Made by a program: the position numbers and the translations under genes | Assembly: GCA_015680685.1 (NCBI GenBank) | Contig: MNCI01006170.1 | Location: forward strand, 377,890-441,889 | DNA length: 64,000 nt | DNA from: Gnetum montanum | Lineage: Eukaryota; Streptophyta; Gnetopsida; Gnetales; Gnetaceae | Direction: 5' to 3' | The notes under the pieces: model-generated | Database searches by the model: none | What the model was told of the DNA's origin: nothing | What the model saw: only the letters and a program-made list of their open reading frames with translations | Shown: positions 23,094-35,259 of the stretch, piece after piece | Layout: each line of letters starts with the position of its first letter | How positions within the stretch are numbered: position 1 is the stretch's first letter

Positions 23094-23630
23094 CAAGTAC
23101 TATGCTACTAGGTGTACTGAGCAATAATGCTACTAGGATTACTAAGTTAATACATGTTGCACTCGAAGTGGTCATACTTATGTGTGTAATTTATTTGGCT
23201 TAATTACTTCATTAATGTAATAATTAGAAAATATTTAATAACTAATGGTAAACATTTAATAAATAATTAAAAACATTGAATGCATAATTGAAATAGCTAA
23301 TCTATCCAAAGTGCTACAAGGTTTATTAGAAATCTCATACAACAATGCTTGAGTAAAGATCTATACACTCAATGACTCCTTCTATAGGCACTCGAGGACA
23401 AATTCTAACTTTCAAATGAAAAAACTACAAGAGCTCTACTGCAACTACTATCTCTACTTTCCATAAATGCAACCGCAAGCATGCATTTATAGCTAACTAT
23501 AGGTACTACGTCGACATGGTCACATCGATACATGATATGATGCATCAACTAGGCCTCATCAATGAGGCCTAGATGACAAGGCCATGTCGATGGCATTTTT
23601 TTAATGCAACCTATAGAATGTGATTCATCA
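23094..23630 (-). repeat. Partial LTR abutting element C
   Basis: The sequence resumes in mid-LTR (TTGCACTCGAAGTGGTCATAC, matching GCTCGAAGTGGTCGTGC in the neighbour). It continues through R (AGTAAAGATCTATACAC) to a U3 tip, GTGATTCATCA, at 23630. The minus-strand TATA is near 23483-23492. The part nearest internal sequence is missing. Confidence 0.7.
23549..23572. repeat. Near-perfect palindrome in LTR U3
   Basis: CTAGGCCTCAT, a 2-base spacer CA, then ATGAGGCCTAG: an 11-bp perfect inverted repeat. A second inverted pair (CGACATGG near 23513 and CCATGTCG near 23582) brackets it. Confidence 0.9.
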
Positions 23631-23657
23631 TATTGCTTTGATGGTAATAACACGTAC

Positions 23658-24640
23658 ACAATTCCTAATATTTTTTAGTCTACTTATAGCCTCAAAGTTT
23701 TTGAAAACACCTTAGAATTTGTGTAATGGCTATTCAACAGTTAGTGTAGATGTCTCCTTCAAGATTAGGATGCCTTTCTATATTTAGCTTAAACTCTTAG
23801 GAGACATCTCCTTTCAGAATGGGACATATTTGGGGAGACATCTCTAGAGAGACATCTTCTTTCCAAAGGAGACATCTCTTATTTTTGGAAGACATCTTCT
23901 TGTAATTGACTTCCTCTTGGCCAAGATGTCTTTTGTTCCTTGGAGATGTCTTTTCAACTTTTGAGCTATATTTCCTAAGGCTTTCTCTTATTGATTTAGC
24001 TTTCTTTCAATCCCTGGAGCATCTTCATTTAGCTTTTATTCTTTGTACTTTTCCATGCTCTCATTTTGCCTCTATAGTCTTCATAATGTATCTTAATGTA
24101 GATCTCATGACACCTGAATGTAGATCTCATTTTCAAACAACACTTACATAATTTCTAAGATTTTTGAGTCTACTTATAGCCTTAGAGTTTTTGAAAATAC
24201 CTTAGAATTTATGCAACAACTATTTAACAACTAGTGTAGATGTCTCCTTCAAGATTGGAACGTCTTTTTATATTTATCTTAAACTCTTGGGAGACATCTC
24301 CTTTCAGAATCAGATGTCTATAGGAAGACATCTTTGAAGAGACATATTCTTTCAAAACAAGACATCTCTTGTTTTTAGAAGACTTCATCCTATGATTAAA
24401 TTCCTCTTAGCCAAGACATCTTCTATTCTTTGGAGACATCTTCTTAAATTTTGAGCTCTATTTCATGAGGCTTTCTCTTATTGATTTAACTTTTTCTCAA
24501 TCCTTGGAGCATCTTCATTTAGCTTTTAGTTTTTGTACTTTTTCATGCTCTCTTTTTGCCTATGTAGTCTTCATAACAACATCTCTATGTAGATCTCATG
24601 ACATCTTAATGTAGATCTCATTTTCAAACTTAACTCTTGT
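23658..24640. repeat. Tandem duplication of a ~485-bp unit rich in AGACATCT/AGATGTCT
   Basis: Two adjacent copies (about 23660-24146 and 24147-24633) share the same order of landmarks: GTCTACTTATAGCC, TTTTTGAAAA, GTGTAGATGTCTCCTTCAAG, GAGACATCT and TTTGAGCT(A/C)TATTTC, ending GTAGATCTCATTTTCAAAC. The octamer AGACATCT and its reverse complement recur many times in each. No coding potential is apparent. Confidence 0.85.
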
Positions 24641-24972
24641 TCTAAAGTTGTTATTCATTTATGGCCTTGCTAGACTACAAACATATTTCCATATTCTCTA
24701 TTTTCCTTAAGGTTTTAACATACCAAAAGTTCAACAATAAATGCTAAGCTTGAAATGTCAAGGATGAAGAACTCCCCACTAGATCTCAATGTTAGTTTTA
24801 TCATATAATATGCAATTCCTTTCTAATAAGTTTTAACAAAATATTATCAGTGATTATCTTTCAAATCAACATTTATCTCTAGATTTTCTTTTCTTGTAAG
24901 AAATTAAGATTTCACTACAATATATTAGTTTTGTTGGTAAACACATTTTAGAAAACTAAAATATTTTTTTTG

Positions 24973-25065
24973 CTGCTCATGAAGTTAATGAAAAGGTGTT
25001 GTTATTCTAGTTAATAAANGTGCTCATGAAGTTAATGAAAAGGTGTTGTTATTCTAGTTAATAAA
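24973..25065. other. Unmerged overlap at single N (25019)
   Basis: TGCTCATGAAGTTAATGAAA through TTATTCTAGTTAATAAA is present on both sides of the N, inside the LINE. Confidence 0.9.
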
Positions 25066-25977
25066 AATTATATTTGAAAAGTTTTGAATTTTGGCTTTGA
25101 TAACCTTAGAAGACTTATTTAGATTACTTGTCATAGTGAAAAAGAAGACTTTGGACTATATAATTTTTGCTTCTAATAATTCAAAAAATCAATTAGAAGT
25201 TTGAAAATATCCTCTATCTTTTCCTAAAGTTCCTTGGATTATTGGAGGTGATTTCAATATGGTTGAAAGTCATTTAGATAAACTTGTTGGTCTTATCCTA
25301 ATCTGTCTTCTCAAGAAAAAGAAGATTGATGTGACTTTAAAGAAAAATATTTTTCATGTTAGCTCTTTATTCCCACATCATTCAAATGAGAAGCATTATA
25401 CTTGATGTAATTATTAACAAGAAAATAATAGAATTTATTTCAACTTGGTAGATTTTACATCTTTAATGTTTCTATTTCGAAGCCTACAAGTAGAAGTGCA
25501 TTTAGATGCTACTTTGTCAAAGCATTTTCTTATTAGCATTTTTCTCCCTAAAATTTATTCTACCTTATTTTAAAAGCATGATATTTTTGTATGAATGCTA
25601 ATATGTTCCTAGGATCTAGTTGGATTGCCTAGTGGTATTGAATTACTTGTAGAGTTAGAAATTATGCTACATGGTTTGGAAAGAAATTTACTAAGTGTAA
25701 GTATCAAGTTCAAGAAGATCATGCAAAGTCTATCAAAGAAGTGCCATTAAAAAGCCATGGTTTAGAATATCTTTGGAGATTATTTCTTTCATGTTTTTCA
25801 AGGAGCCATTAAAATGTTTTTCTTGATAAAAATATTAATAAAATTGTAATTGATATTCTACCTAAAAATGAAGATCTTCAACACATTGGTAATTATAGGC
25901 CTATTACTTTTCTCAATAACACTTATTAAATTCTAGCTAAATGCATGGATTGTAAAATTCTTGCAATAGGAGTCATA

Positions 25978-26627
25978 GAGTTAGAATAATTTCTATGCCT
26001 GCAGTAGGAGTCATAGAGTGAATGAATCTTTCTTTGAGCAATTTGTACCTGAGCACACATTTGTGTATGGCAATAAAGACGAACTTTGTGATAAACCTTG
26101 TAGCATACAGATTAAGCTAAATAGTAATTAATTATTGTCAAATGTTTAAATGATTTCCTAGTTAATTAATCTCTCTATCAACCTTTGACTCTCCTAGTTA
26201 AGTACGCTCAGTATGACTGCTTTGAGCATGTGTGTAGCACTTGGTAACCCAGTAACGATTAGCGTTTGGTAATCCTAGCAATGTTACACTGGTTCAAGAT
26301 GTGTGCGGCAAGTGGGAATGGATACTGGTGTTAGGAACAATTAGAACTTAATTAGTGAATAGTTAATGAAAGTTAGTCATTTAGTTCTCTTCACCTTCCT
26401 CTATTAGCATAAGACATTAAAAATATAAAAGTTATAAAAATCATATACCTCAAGCTTACTTAACCATACAACTGTGATAATACAAGTAAGTTTGGGAAGA
26501 CAACAATTGATTAACCTTGAGTGTTCCATTAGGAGGCGTAAGCACTTAGTCCTTGGAGTTTGACCAAATCGCACGTGAGACACTCGTATTCATATGGTTG
26601 AGTGTAGGGGTGCCTCGCCACTCATCA
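25978..26627 (+). repeat. LTR fragment inside the LINE
   Basis: It starts in mid-LTR at GAGTTAGAATAATTTC, lacks U3, and ends GTGCCTCGCCACTCATCA like the plus-strand LTRs at 36077 and 43119. It carries the R landmarks TAGGAGTCATAGAGTGAATG and AATAAAGACGAACTTTGTG. Confidence 0.8.
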
Positions 26628-26628
26628 A

Positions 26629-26803
26629 TAACTTAAATAATGTTATTGCAATTTGAAAGGGAATACAATGTAAATTTTAGCTAAATGCATGAATTGTAAA
26701 ATTAGAAGATTCTAAAAGATATAAGTAGACCTAAGTAGATTATTTTTGTTAAAGGTAAACATAACTTAAATAATGTTATTACAACTTGAAATGGAATGCA
26801 ATG
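26629..26803. repeat. Short direct duplication beside the LTR fragment
   Basis: ACTTAAATAATGTTATTGCA (near 26632) recurs as ACTTAAATAATGTTATTACA (near 26763). AGCTAAATGCATG, before the LTR piece, also recurs after it (near 26680). LINE sequence was locally duplicated during or after the insertion. Confidence 0.7.
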
Positions 26804-27330
26804 TGCTTATAATACTAACCAAAGTGAAATTATGCTAAAGCTTATGACAAGATTGAATATAATTTCATTATTTTTTGTCTCTATAAAATAGGATTTGATG
26901 ATTATTTTATTCATCTTGTCTATACCCTACTCATTAGTATGAATGCTCAAGTTGCTACTCATTTTGGATTGAGTTTCCTTTTATTTCTTTAGTGGTCAAG
27001 TCTTCAAGGTTGTTCCCTAGCTTGCTATATTTTTATTATTATTGTAAACTTGCTTTCACATACTTTTCATTATGATTTGCAAAGAAATATCATTAAGAAA
27101 ATTTAAATTGATGATCAATGTATGCAATTGCTTAACATGCACTTTGCAAATGATTATTTATTAATAATTAACAAATCTGCACAACATATCAATGCTCTTT
27201 TATCTAGAGTGAAGAATTATTGCGTGTTATATGGTTCTTATAGCAATTACCAAAACTTTGCTATTTATTATAATGGCAATATTGATGAGTGATTTATTCT
27301 CAAGCCCTAGAAGATCTTTTAAAAAATTAT

Positions 27331-30300
27331 GTTTTTAAAATTTTAAAAATCAACTTTTCTTTTAAGCCTAATATTACTATTATATTGGAAAATTCTATGA
27401 ATAAAATGAGATAAGTTGCAATGTTGGTTATACTACTGAAAATAGTAATCTAAAAGGGGTGTAATACACATCTTTACTTTGTCAAATTAATGGTAGTAAT
27501 CTAGGGACAAGAGAAAACTAAAATGTAAAGCCAATAGCATAAAAGATACAATACTCTAAAGGCATGTTAAAATTAAATTATAGCTAATAAAAATTATGAG
27601 GTAAAGACTAATCTAAAACTACCATATATCTAGAATAGAAATATTAAAACCCACAATCTAACACCTAACATATGAGTTAAATTCAAAATTCATAATACCA
27701 TAGACAATACATCATAAGAAAAATACTATATCTTTCATCATCATCCTCCTCTTCTTATCTCAATAAAATTAGGTTGGCTAAAAAAAAGTGAGATCTTTGC
27801 ACAATAAAATTACCTAATTCTAAAAGGTAATGAATGTCTATAAATTAGAAAAGAAAAATAGCCCATGTGTACCATGCAACCTATGCCTTAATCCTAAACA
27901 TGGAAAAACTGTAAATATTGAGGAAGCATCAAAGACTCTCACTTGGTTTACATTGAAAATAAGAAAAGAATGATGTAAGCATAACACATAAACATAACTA
28001 TGACATATGCACTTTAAGCCATAAACACCCACGTAGCTACACTCATCTAACTACTAGTGATTTCATCTCATGAGGTATTGAATGTTCAGGATATTAACTA
28101 GGATTTATAATTGAATACATATAGGTTTTAGGCTTATCATCTTAACCTTAAGCCTAAATGGTTTTTTCTAAAACTTACTAGAGTAACTAACAAAAAGCTA
28201 ACAAAGCTTGCACATAAAGTCTATTCAATACACGTAATGTTCAAAATCAAATAATAAAACTTCGTAACTAACCTTCTTACAATATAAGTAAAATAGTAAC
28301 TTTAACTTTACTAAGTAAAATTTTTAAATCTAATACAACTAACCAAGTTACTGCAACTAATGTAAACTAAAACTATGTAACATAAACAATAAACATGTAA
28401 TGTAAACTAATACCAAAACTTATCAAACGTGAACTAGTACTACTAACGTGAAAAACCACTATAACTTACATATAACATCATATATAATTAGATAAAGCAT
28501 CACATAAAATCTTTATTTACTACTAACCAATGAACATACTAACTATCACATGAAAAAATGCACAAGGATCCAATATAGATAAAGCATTACATAAGAACAA
28601 AGCATGGGAAACATAACACACACATACTTGTCAAAGTGATATACCAAAATACTAGCCAATATCCATGGTATCTATTTCTCACTCAAATATTTTAGGCATA
28701 AAACATCATAATTCATAAGAAAAGTAAATGCATAATAGGCATACAATCATTCTAATACATGTCACATAAATCCATTTATAAAGGCCATCCACATAATCCT
28801 TATAACATAAAATGCAGGAAGAAATTAGAATTAAAGCAATTAGTACTAACTCAAGATGCATTAAAATAAGGGGTATTACATGTCTGAATATAGGCTACTT
28901 TTAAGGTTAACAATTCTTTGATTTAACGCCAATATGTGACTGGAAGGACATGTGATCCATGTTTGAAGGTACTCCTTTGGTAGGGTTAGAATTGGCCATG
29001 TGGTTGGAAAGACATGTGATCCATAGTAGAAGATGAACTATTGACCAATGACCTAATGAAAACATGTTTTTAGTAATTTAATTAATAAACTTAAATTTGT
29101 TTTATCTTATATTTCATTTTGATGCAATCATGTTGTTGTATAGTTGGTTTCACGATGGGCAATGCTGCACTCTTGCTCATCCACCATTGCATATTTGGAG
29201 CTACACTCTTGTCATGGAAGATATCAAATACTAAAAATATTTCTAAAAAATTTTGATTCCTGAAATTAATTTCTAAGGTGAAATGACTAAAAAAATTATG
29301 AGTTATTCAAATTTTAACACTCTTGAACACCTTAGAGCTTAGGATTACCATTCAACAAGCCTTTAAAATCTTATCCAAATTTTCAAAAATTCAATCTTAA
29401 TCAAATTATTTGGAGGGGGTAAATGTCAAATGTGATTATGATAAGCTAATACACCTATTTTTCTAGTAACTAGAGATGTGTGCAATCCAATGCAAGGACA
29501 CAAGAATAGGGTAAGGACCAAACGAGGCCAAGCATAATAAGAGTATACAGCTAAATTTAGGGTTGGTGAATAAGCACCAAAGGAATCTAAGATTCAATTA
29601 TTAAGGGTGATCCGACATTAGGAAGACCCCTCTCAATCCTCAATGTAAGGTTTTGATCCTCACCAAATGTTGATCATGCTATCTGAATCCTTCTTGTTGA
29701 TCCTAATAAAAGACAAGCATGTCTCTAGGAATGTTCTAGATCAGAAAGTTGTAATATTAAGAAGGATCTATAACAATTCCTAATATGATTAAAAATACTT
29801 CTCTTTAATATTATTAGAAAATGGTTGCCTAGAAGAACAATACAAAATAATGAAATAAATAGAAGGAGTTATAATAATCCCTAATGTAACAAATGCTAAC
29901 AAGTAGTGAAGAGTAGGATGTTGGTGAGATGAATCTCATTTGGAAGGGCCACCAAAATGACTAAATAATATAAATAAGGGAGGTTGAAGTCCTCTATATA
30001 ATTGATGAAATTGTTAAAGCATTAGAGTTGTCTAATGAAGGGCCTAGACTATTTAAACTATCAACAAAGCTAAAAAGCTTAGAAAAGTAAGAGTGAATTA
30101 AGCATGCTTTCTAAAGAATCAAGGAGTATGACACTTTAATACTCATTGATAAGATTTTCTTCAAGATGAGGAGTTACCACTTGATCCAAATAACTTAAGC
30201 TAATAAGATTGTGTAATTTCATTCATGAGTAATTACAATACTCCAAAGGAAGATTCATGCTAACATTTCTTACCTAATATTCTTTAAAATTGAATGTTAT

Positions 30301-30539
30301 GAATCATGACTCAAGTTAACAACCAATACTATTGCAACCATAACTTCTATACTAGTTGTAATATAATTAATAACAACAATCCCACTAACCATATTAATCC
30401 TAATAATTGAAGGTGCAGGCTTAAGTTCAATGCTTAGCAAAACATCTAAAGGAGTGGAGCATAGCACATAAGCACCTCCAAAGACCTTAGACATATAACA
30501 CCTACAAATATCCAAACTTAGTTGCGAATAATTATCCTC
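27331..30539. other. AT-rich DNA, no gene or element seen
   Basis: Only short frames interrupted at random and no recognisable protein motif. The LTR ends, primer sites and polypurine tracts found elsewhere are absent. Confidence 0.55.
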
Positions 30540-31720
30540 AAATTTTCAGTAGGATAACATCATTCAAAATAGTGTTAGAAGAGGAAAGTATTTTAACAAA
30601 GGTAGTGAAAAACATCTTCAAGAATGAGATGAATGTACCTATCATATCCATCATCGAACTGAGAGTTGAAAAGCATGTGCCACATCTCCTAGCATAAGAA
30701 AAACAACTAATTGATTACTAGAAGTAATAGATGGATGTTTGATGCTAGTTCAACAAGAGGAAATGCTTTAAAAAGTTATGAAAATAAGAAAAATTCTCTT
30801 TAGAGCCTTTGATGTGCCTAAATTTGGCTCTATATTACAGATTAAATTACTTTCCATCCAAGGAAATCTTGAAATCATAGAAAATTTAAGTAAAGAATAT
30901 TAGCTAGAACTTATTTAAGAAAAACAAGAAATCATAGAGCTCTAGACTCAACTCAAAGGGCTTAGCTAAAATATTATGCTAAAAGATGTTATCGAATTTT
31001 ATGAAATGAAAGATCTAAAACTAATGGAAGTGATCTAGAAGAAAAATAATGCTACCTATAAGATAAGCATGGAGCATTCTAAAGTAGAGGCACTAGCCTA
31101 TAGACTAAAGAAGAGGATCATGAAACTTGAAGATCAAGTTTAAAATCTAATGGATGAGGTGAGATGACTATCAAGAGTAAAAAATAAAATGTATGCCTTT
31201 CAAGAGCATATCAATTAATTAAACAAGAGTGATCATGTACAAATGTTAAGATATCCAAGTTAGTCTCTAAGAATAAAAATTTGTCAAGAATCAAGGTGTG
31301 CAAGATTTGATAATAATCTATAGTGGAGATTACTACTTAGGAACAAAAGGCTTGGAGGATGGAATTATAGAAGAATGATTACATAAATCATGTTAGGAAG
31401 TAGAAGGAGATTCAAAAAAGGAGTTGAATAACTTGAGAAATTGTCTTCAAGCCTTAATGTCATAAACCTAACCTAGCACAAATAGAACATGAAAAACCAT
31501 TAATTAGACAATAGAAGAAGCCAAGGATGTCAAGATCAAACAATGAGATTTTATCATTGAAGATCTTTAATAGCCTTTGGAGTTGGAGTAAAGACTTGCT
31601 CACATCCAACTAATTCCAAAAATGAAAAGAACATATAAAAGCTAAAGAAAATTATAGAAAATAAGTGAGCTGAAAAAAACTGTACAAAATTTAGTTCACA
31701 AGGTAAAGGGATGTATCAAA
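30540..31720 (+). pseudogene. Coiled-coil ORF fragment F (same family as A2 and E)
   Basis: Across stops the translation gives FDVPKFGSILQIKLLSIQG near 30805-30865. This aligns with FDILDDITILYFELISTKG in copy E (near 34122-34178). Charged helical text follows, including VEALAYRLKKRIMKLEDQV near 31083-31140 and LSRVKNKMYAFQEHIN. No gag, PR, RT or IN signature is present. It is a truncated extra copy upstream of E; ends approximate. Confidence 0.5.
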
Positions 31721-32461
31721 AAACCTACTTAAGAAACCTAACAACTTTGACAAGTGTAAGTAGAAAATCAAAGCCTTCAAGAATAAATAAATGTTGATCA
31801 CTGCTTAGTTCATCAAAGCTAATACACTTTTTTCTAGATTATCATGTTTATGAAAAGTTCTTGTACCCAACAAACTTGTGCAACATAGTTGAAAGACAAA
31901 AGATCCTAAAACTTATGAAGAAAAATTTCTCTCCATCAACCAAACCATCATTAAGAAGAAGGGTGCTCATCTAACAATCTCATGTTTGAATTTTTCAATC
32001 TCATGCTTAAACTTTTTGAAGATCTTATTCTACTTTTAGGGCTAGGTAAGCTAATTTAATTAATCTTGTTAAAATCAAACTTGCATCTCCTAGTAATGTT
32101 GCATATTTTGATATTACAATGTTATGTATTTTTGACATTGTCATCATGAATAAAATAATTCTAATTCTAACTCCTAATTAGGGCAAGATGACTGAATCAT
32201 TTTTACAAGTTACAAACCATTTAAAACTTTCAAATTCTCATGATAATGGATCCTCAGTTGAATTTGTCTTGAGTTTCCATAATCACTAACAAACTCAATT
32301 TGGGATTTTTTACAAATTTCAAACATTGCAAACATGATTAAAAATAAAAATGATCACTATTTTTAATTTTGTTCAAAACCCAAAATCCATGGAAGGGTTA
32401 TAAATAGTTAGGAATTTTTCCAAAATTTTTGAAATTAATATAACTCTATTAACAATTACTA
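31721..32461. other. Region upstream of coiled-coil ORF copy E, nothing definite
   Basis: AT-rich. It probably contains the leader of element E, but neither an LTR end (CATCA) nor a tRNA-Asp-type primer site is recognisable. Confidence 0.4.
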
Positions 32462-33934
32462 ATGCCTCCAAAAAGAATTCTTGAAGGTGGACAACCATCA
32501 AAACCATGTGAGAAAAGAACTAGATACCAAAGAGATTAGGAAAATGAAGGAGATCAAACTCATGCTAAAGAGCAAGAGGAACAATCTTTCTTTATTTAGT
32601 AGTTGACATCCCAAATAGGACAATTTGTGCAAGTAGAGGTTGCAAAACCTCCACTAGCCCCAAAACCTAGCAAGAAACTCATAATTTTAGAGGAATATGT
32701 TAGCATCATCAACAAAAAATAAATGATCTCTACAATCATCATGGAATTAAACTTTAGCCCATTTTTTTGAATTTGCTCTAGCAGAAGGATGAAAGTAATT
32801 GGAGGCATCACCATTTTGGCTAATACATTTCACAAATGATGATTGGTACCAAGGAGAAACCTATCAATTTTGGTACAATAACCAAGATGATGCTACTATC
32901 AAGATCAAAGATGTGATAGTGCCATATTTAGTAGAGGTCATTGTGAAAGCATTGAATCTACCCAATGTTGATGCGATAATAGCCTAAATTTCTACAAGAT
33001 CAAACACAAATGTAAGGAATCTTTAGTTAGAGAGAGCTTATGAAAGAAAAGATAAGGAATATAATGAACTATCCACTATAGAGAAGATTTATTTCAAAAT
33101 TAGTACATATCACATCTTTCCTACCAAAAGATTAAACGTAATATCAATCTATGTTGTCAATGTCATTTTAATGAGAAATTCTCAAGCAAACATGGCTCAC
33201 CTAATCTTTCTAGTAATTCAAAATGACATTCAAGGAGAAGAAATCATTGAAGCCAACACTCCCATTTCCCTATTTAATAAGGAAGATATGCAAGTAAGCT
33301 AGAATTTTGGGGTACACTAATGATTTAGCAAGAAAAGATCCAAATGCATCTTATACTAAAATCATCAAGGTAACACTAGCCAAAAAAAAGATCAAGTGGA
33401 AAAGCCACTAGGCATAGAGGTGGTAGTAGTGTCTACACTAGCAACAAACATATCAACCACATGAATAGAGTAAGTAGGACCTAGTGCTTCAACACCAATA
33501 GTAGAACATAGAGATTACAGACTCGCCATGAGTCATTTCTAATAAATTGTTGAAAATATGAGCTGGAAAAGTAGGGAACTGTTAAGCATATATAGGGTAA
33601 GGGAAAACTTGAATAAACCTCTAGTGTCAATAAGATCTAAAAGTAGCCAAATTCCCTTGTAAACAACAAAATAAATTTGGGCACAAAAGATTTTGGGCAA
33701 TGCTACATCATTCCATATAATGCTAGAATCAAGAGAAGAAGCCACTATTATGGTCATGCAACACAAAATAAACAAGAAGTTGTAGAACTCATCACATCTA
33801 TTAAATAATCTTTTGATGTCCTTGTAGCGCCATCAACTAATTCTTCAAGAGCCAAAGATGCCCAAGGAATAGCAAGAACATTTAGGAAGGACAAGGACAA
33901 AGGAAAAGAAGTTGACTGCAAGGAAACATGAAGA

Positions 33935-34216
33935 TACCCTTGAAAAATTGATGTAGATAAGTTATATCATAGAGGATCTCTTTGACATTCTAGATGACAT
34001 AACTATATTATATTCTAAATTGATTTCTACTCAAGGGAAGCTGATAATCTCCAAGAAAAGGCTACAATATGCTAATACCCTTGAAAAATTGATGTAGATA
34101 AGTTATATCATAGAGGATCTCTTTGACATTCTAGATGACATAACTATATTATATTTTGAATTGATTTCTACTAAAGGGAAGTTGATAATCTCCAAGAAAA
34201 GGCTACAATATGCTAA
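33935..34216 (+). repeat. In-frame 141-bp tandem duplication in coiled-coil ORF
   Basis: Two adjacent, nearly identical copies start TACCCTTGAAAAATTGATG at 33935 and 34076. The length, 47 codons, preserves the frame. Confidence 0.9.
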
Positions 34217-35254
34217 GTTTGAAATCTAAAAGTTGCTAAATCAATTAGCTATACTTAGGATTGAAAAACAAGATCAAGAAGACTATGTGACACCAAAATA
34301 CATAAAAATAGTTAGGATACAACATGTTAAACAAATAATGGTCAAGCAACATTAATTGAAGATGGAATGAAAGAAGGCAACTTGGAAGGCATTAGTTGTA
34401 GATGCTAAGATGTATGTTCATGCTAAAGAAATTACTAAGTTAGACAAAGAAAACAAAGGCTTATTGTGGAAAATAGAATGTTGACATATGCTGAGAAGAA
34501 GGACATGTTAGAAGAAAGCATTAAACAACTTATAAAAGAATTTACTAGAGTCAACATAGAGATAAAATAATTGAATAGAGAAAACAACATCTTATTAATG
34601 GAGAAATTATGTGCCATCTGAGAAATGTCCACCATTGAAATTAGCAAGTGGTAGTATGAAGCTAATAAACATGAGAAATTAAAAGAATACTTCAAAGACC
34701 AAGTAAGCATGGACAAATAGATTAATAAAAAGGAATTTTAGATGATAAATAATATGATCAATAATGCCATGCAAAAGTTACTAAATTGATAGTCCATCTT
34801 GGATAGTCTCACTTTGTTACACCAAGTAGAGCTCAATGTTAAGGATGTATAGATTGAAGTTCTCAAAGAGTACATGGAGTTAGCGAATCTGCACTATGCC
34901 AACTTAGCCATGTTAACAATAGGGAGACCTAGAATGGAATTAGAGTAGAAACTAGCGACAATGTACTTAATGTATGAAAAGAAGTTTGCAAATAGAAAGG
35001 ATGCATGATAAAAGCTACATATTGCTAACTCAATACTCTAGGTTTTCAAGGCCAGTAACCATGAGCAAAAGAATGTTGCAGTAAATTTGGCTAGAAGAAT
35101 GAGTGATTACTAAGATTTGTAGAAACTAGTCAAAGCATTTGAAGTTGAATGAACTTAGTTTGTATCATGATATGTTAGAGCTAATGAATTATTTTCTCAG
35201 CTTATGTGTCCTTAAAAAGTGTCTACTATAGAAAATATTGCAAAAATGGCATCA

Positions 35255-35259
35255 ACAGT
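35255..35259 (+). other. Target-site duplication ACAGT, left of element B
   Basis: ACAGT at 35255-35259 is repeated at 43120-43124. Removing the element and one copy restores the reading of the coiled-coil ORF. Confidence 0.95.

Larger units (their letters stand above)
24930..27330 (+). mobile_element. L1-type LINE fragment (endonuclease and reverse transcriptase)
   Basis: The endonuclease motif VPWIIGGDFNMVESHLDKLV is at about 25225-25290. RT begins with HIGNYRPITFLNN at 25878-25920, continues with AKCMN after the interrupting LTR piece, and reaches the active-site region LNMHFANDYLLIINKSA near 27130-27180. In the usual FADD the first Asp is Asn (27149-27151). Such proteins copy LINE RNA at a nicked chromosome. 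Frames are broken throughout, and an LTR fragment with local duplications splits RT (25978-26627). Neither end of the LINE is defined. Confidence 0.75.
32462..35259 (+). pseudogene. Coiled-coil ORF copy E, 5' part (interrupted by element B)
   Basis: It begins MPPKRILEGGQPSKP, comparable with MAPKGKYA of copy A2. The N-terminal region has IKDVIVPYLVEVIVKALNL (about 32905-32965) and KIYFKISTYHIFPTKRLN (about 33080-33140), both matching A2. From about 33930 the text is Lys/Glu/Leu/Ile-rich coiled coil, ending with ENIAKMASTV at the insertion point. The frame resumes after element B as NDPKVEEEKFLALLNH. Without the insert the ORF is about 970 codons. An in-frame 141-bp tandem duplication lies at 33935-34216. 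Stops are numerous, so the copy is dead. Function unknown. Confidence 0.65.

Noticed and set aside
22879-23203. Hydrophobic repetitive frames on both strands (Val/Ile/Thr/Leu-rich), looking like membrane proteins
   Set aside because: They are translations of the AT-rich tandem repeat in the LTR U3 head; both strands are open because the repeat lacks stops.
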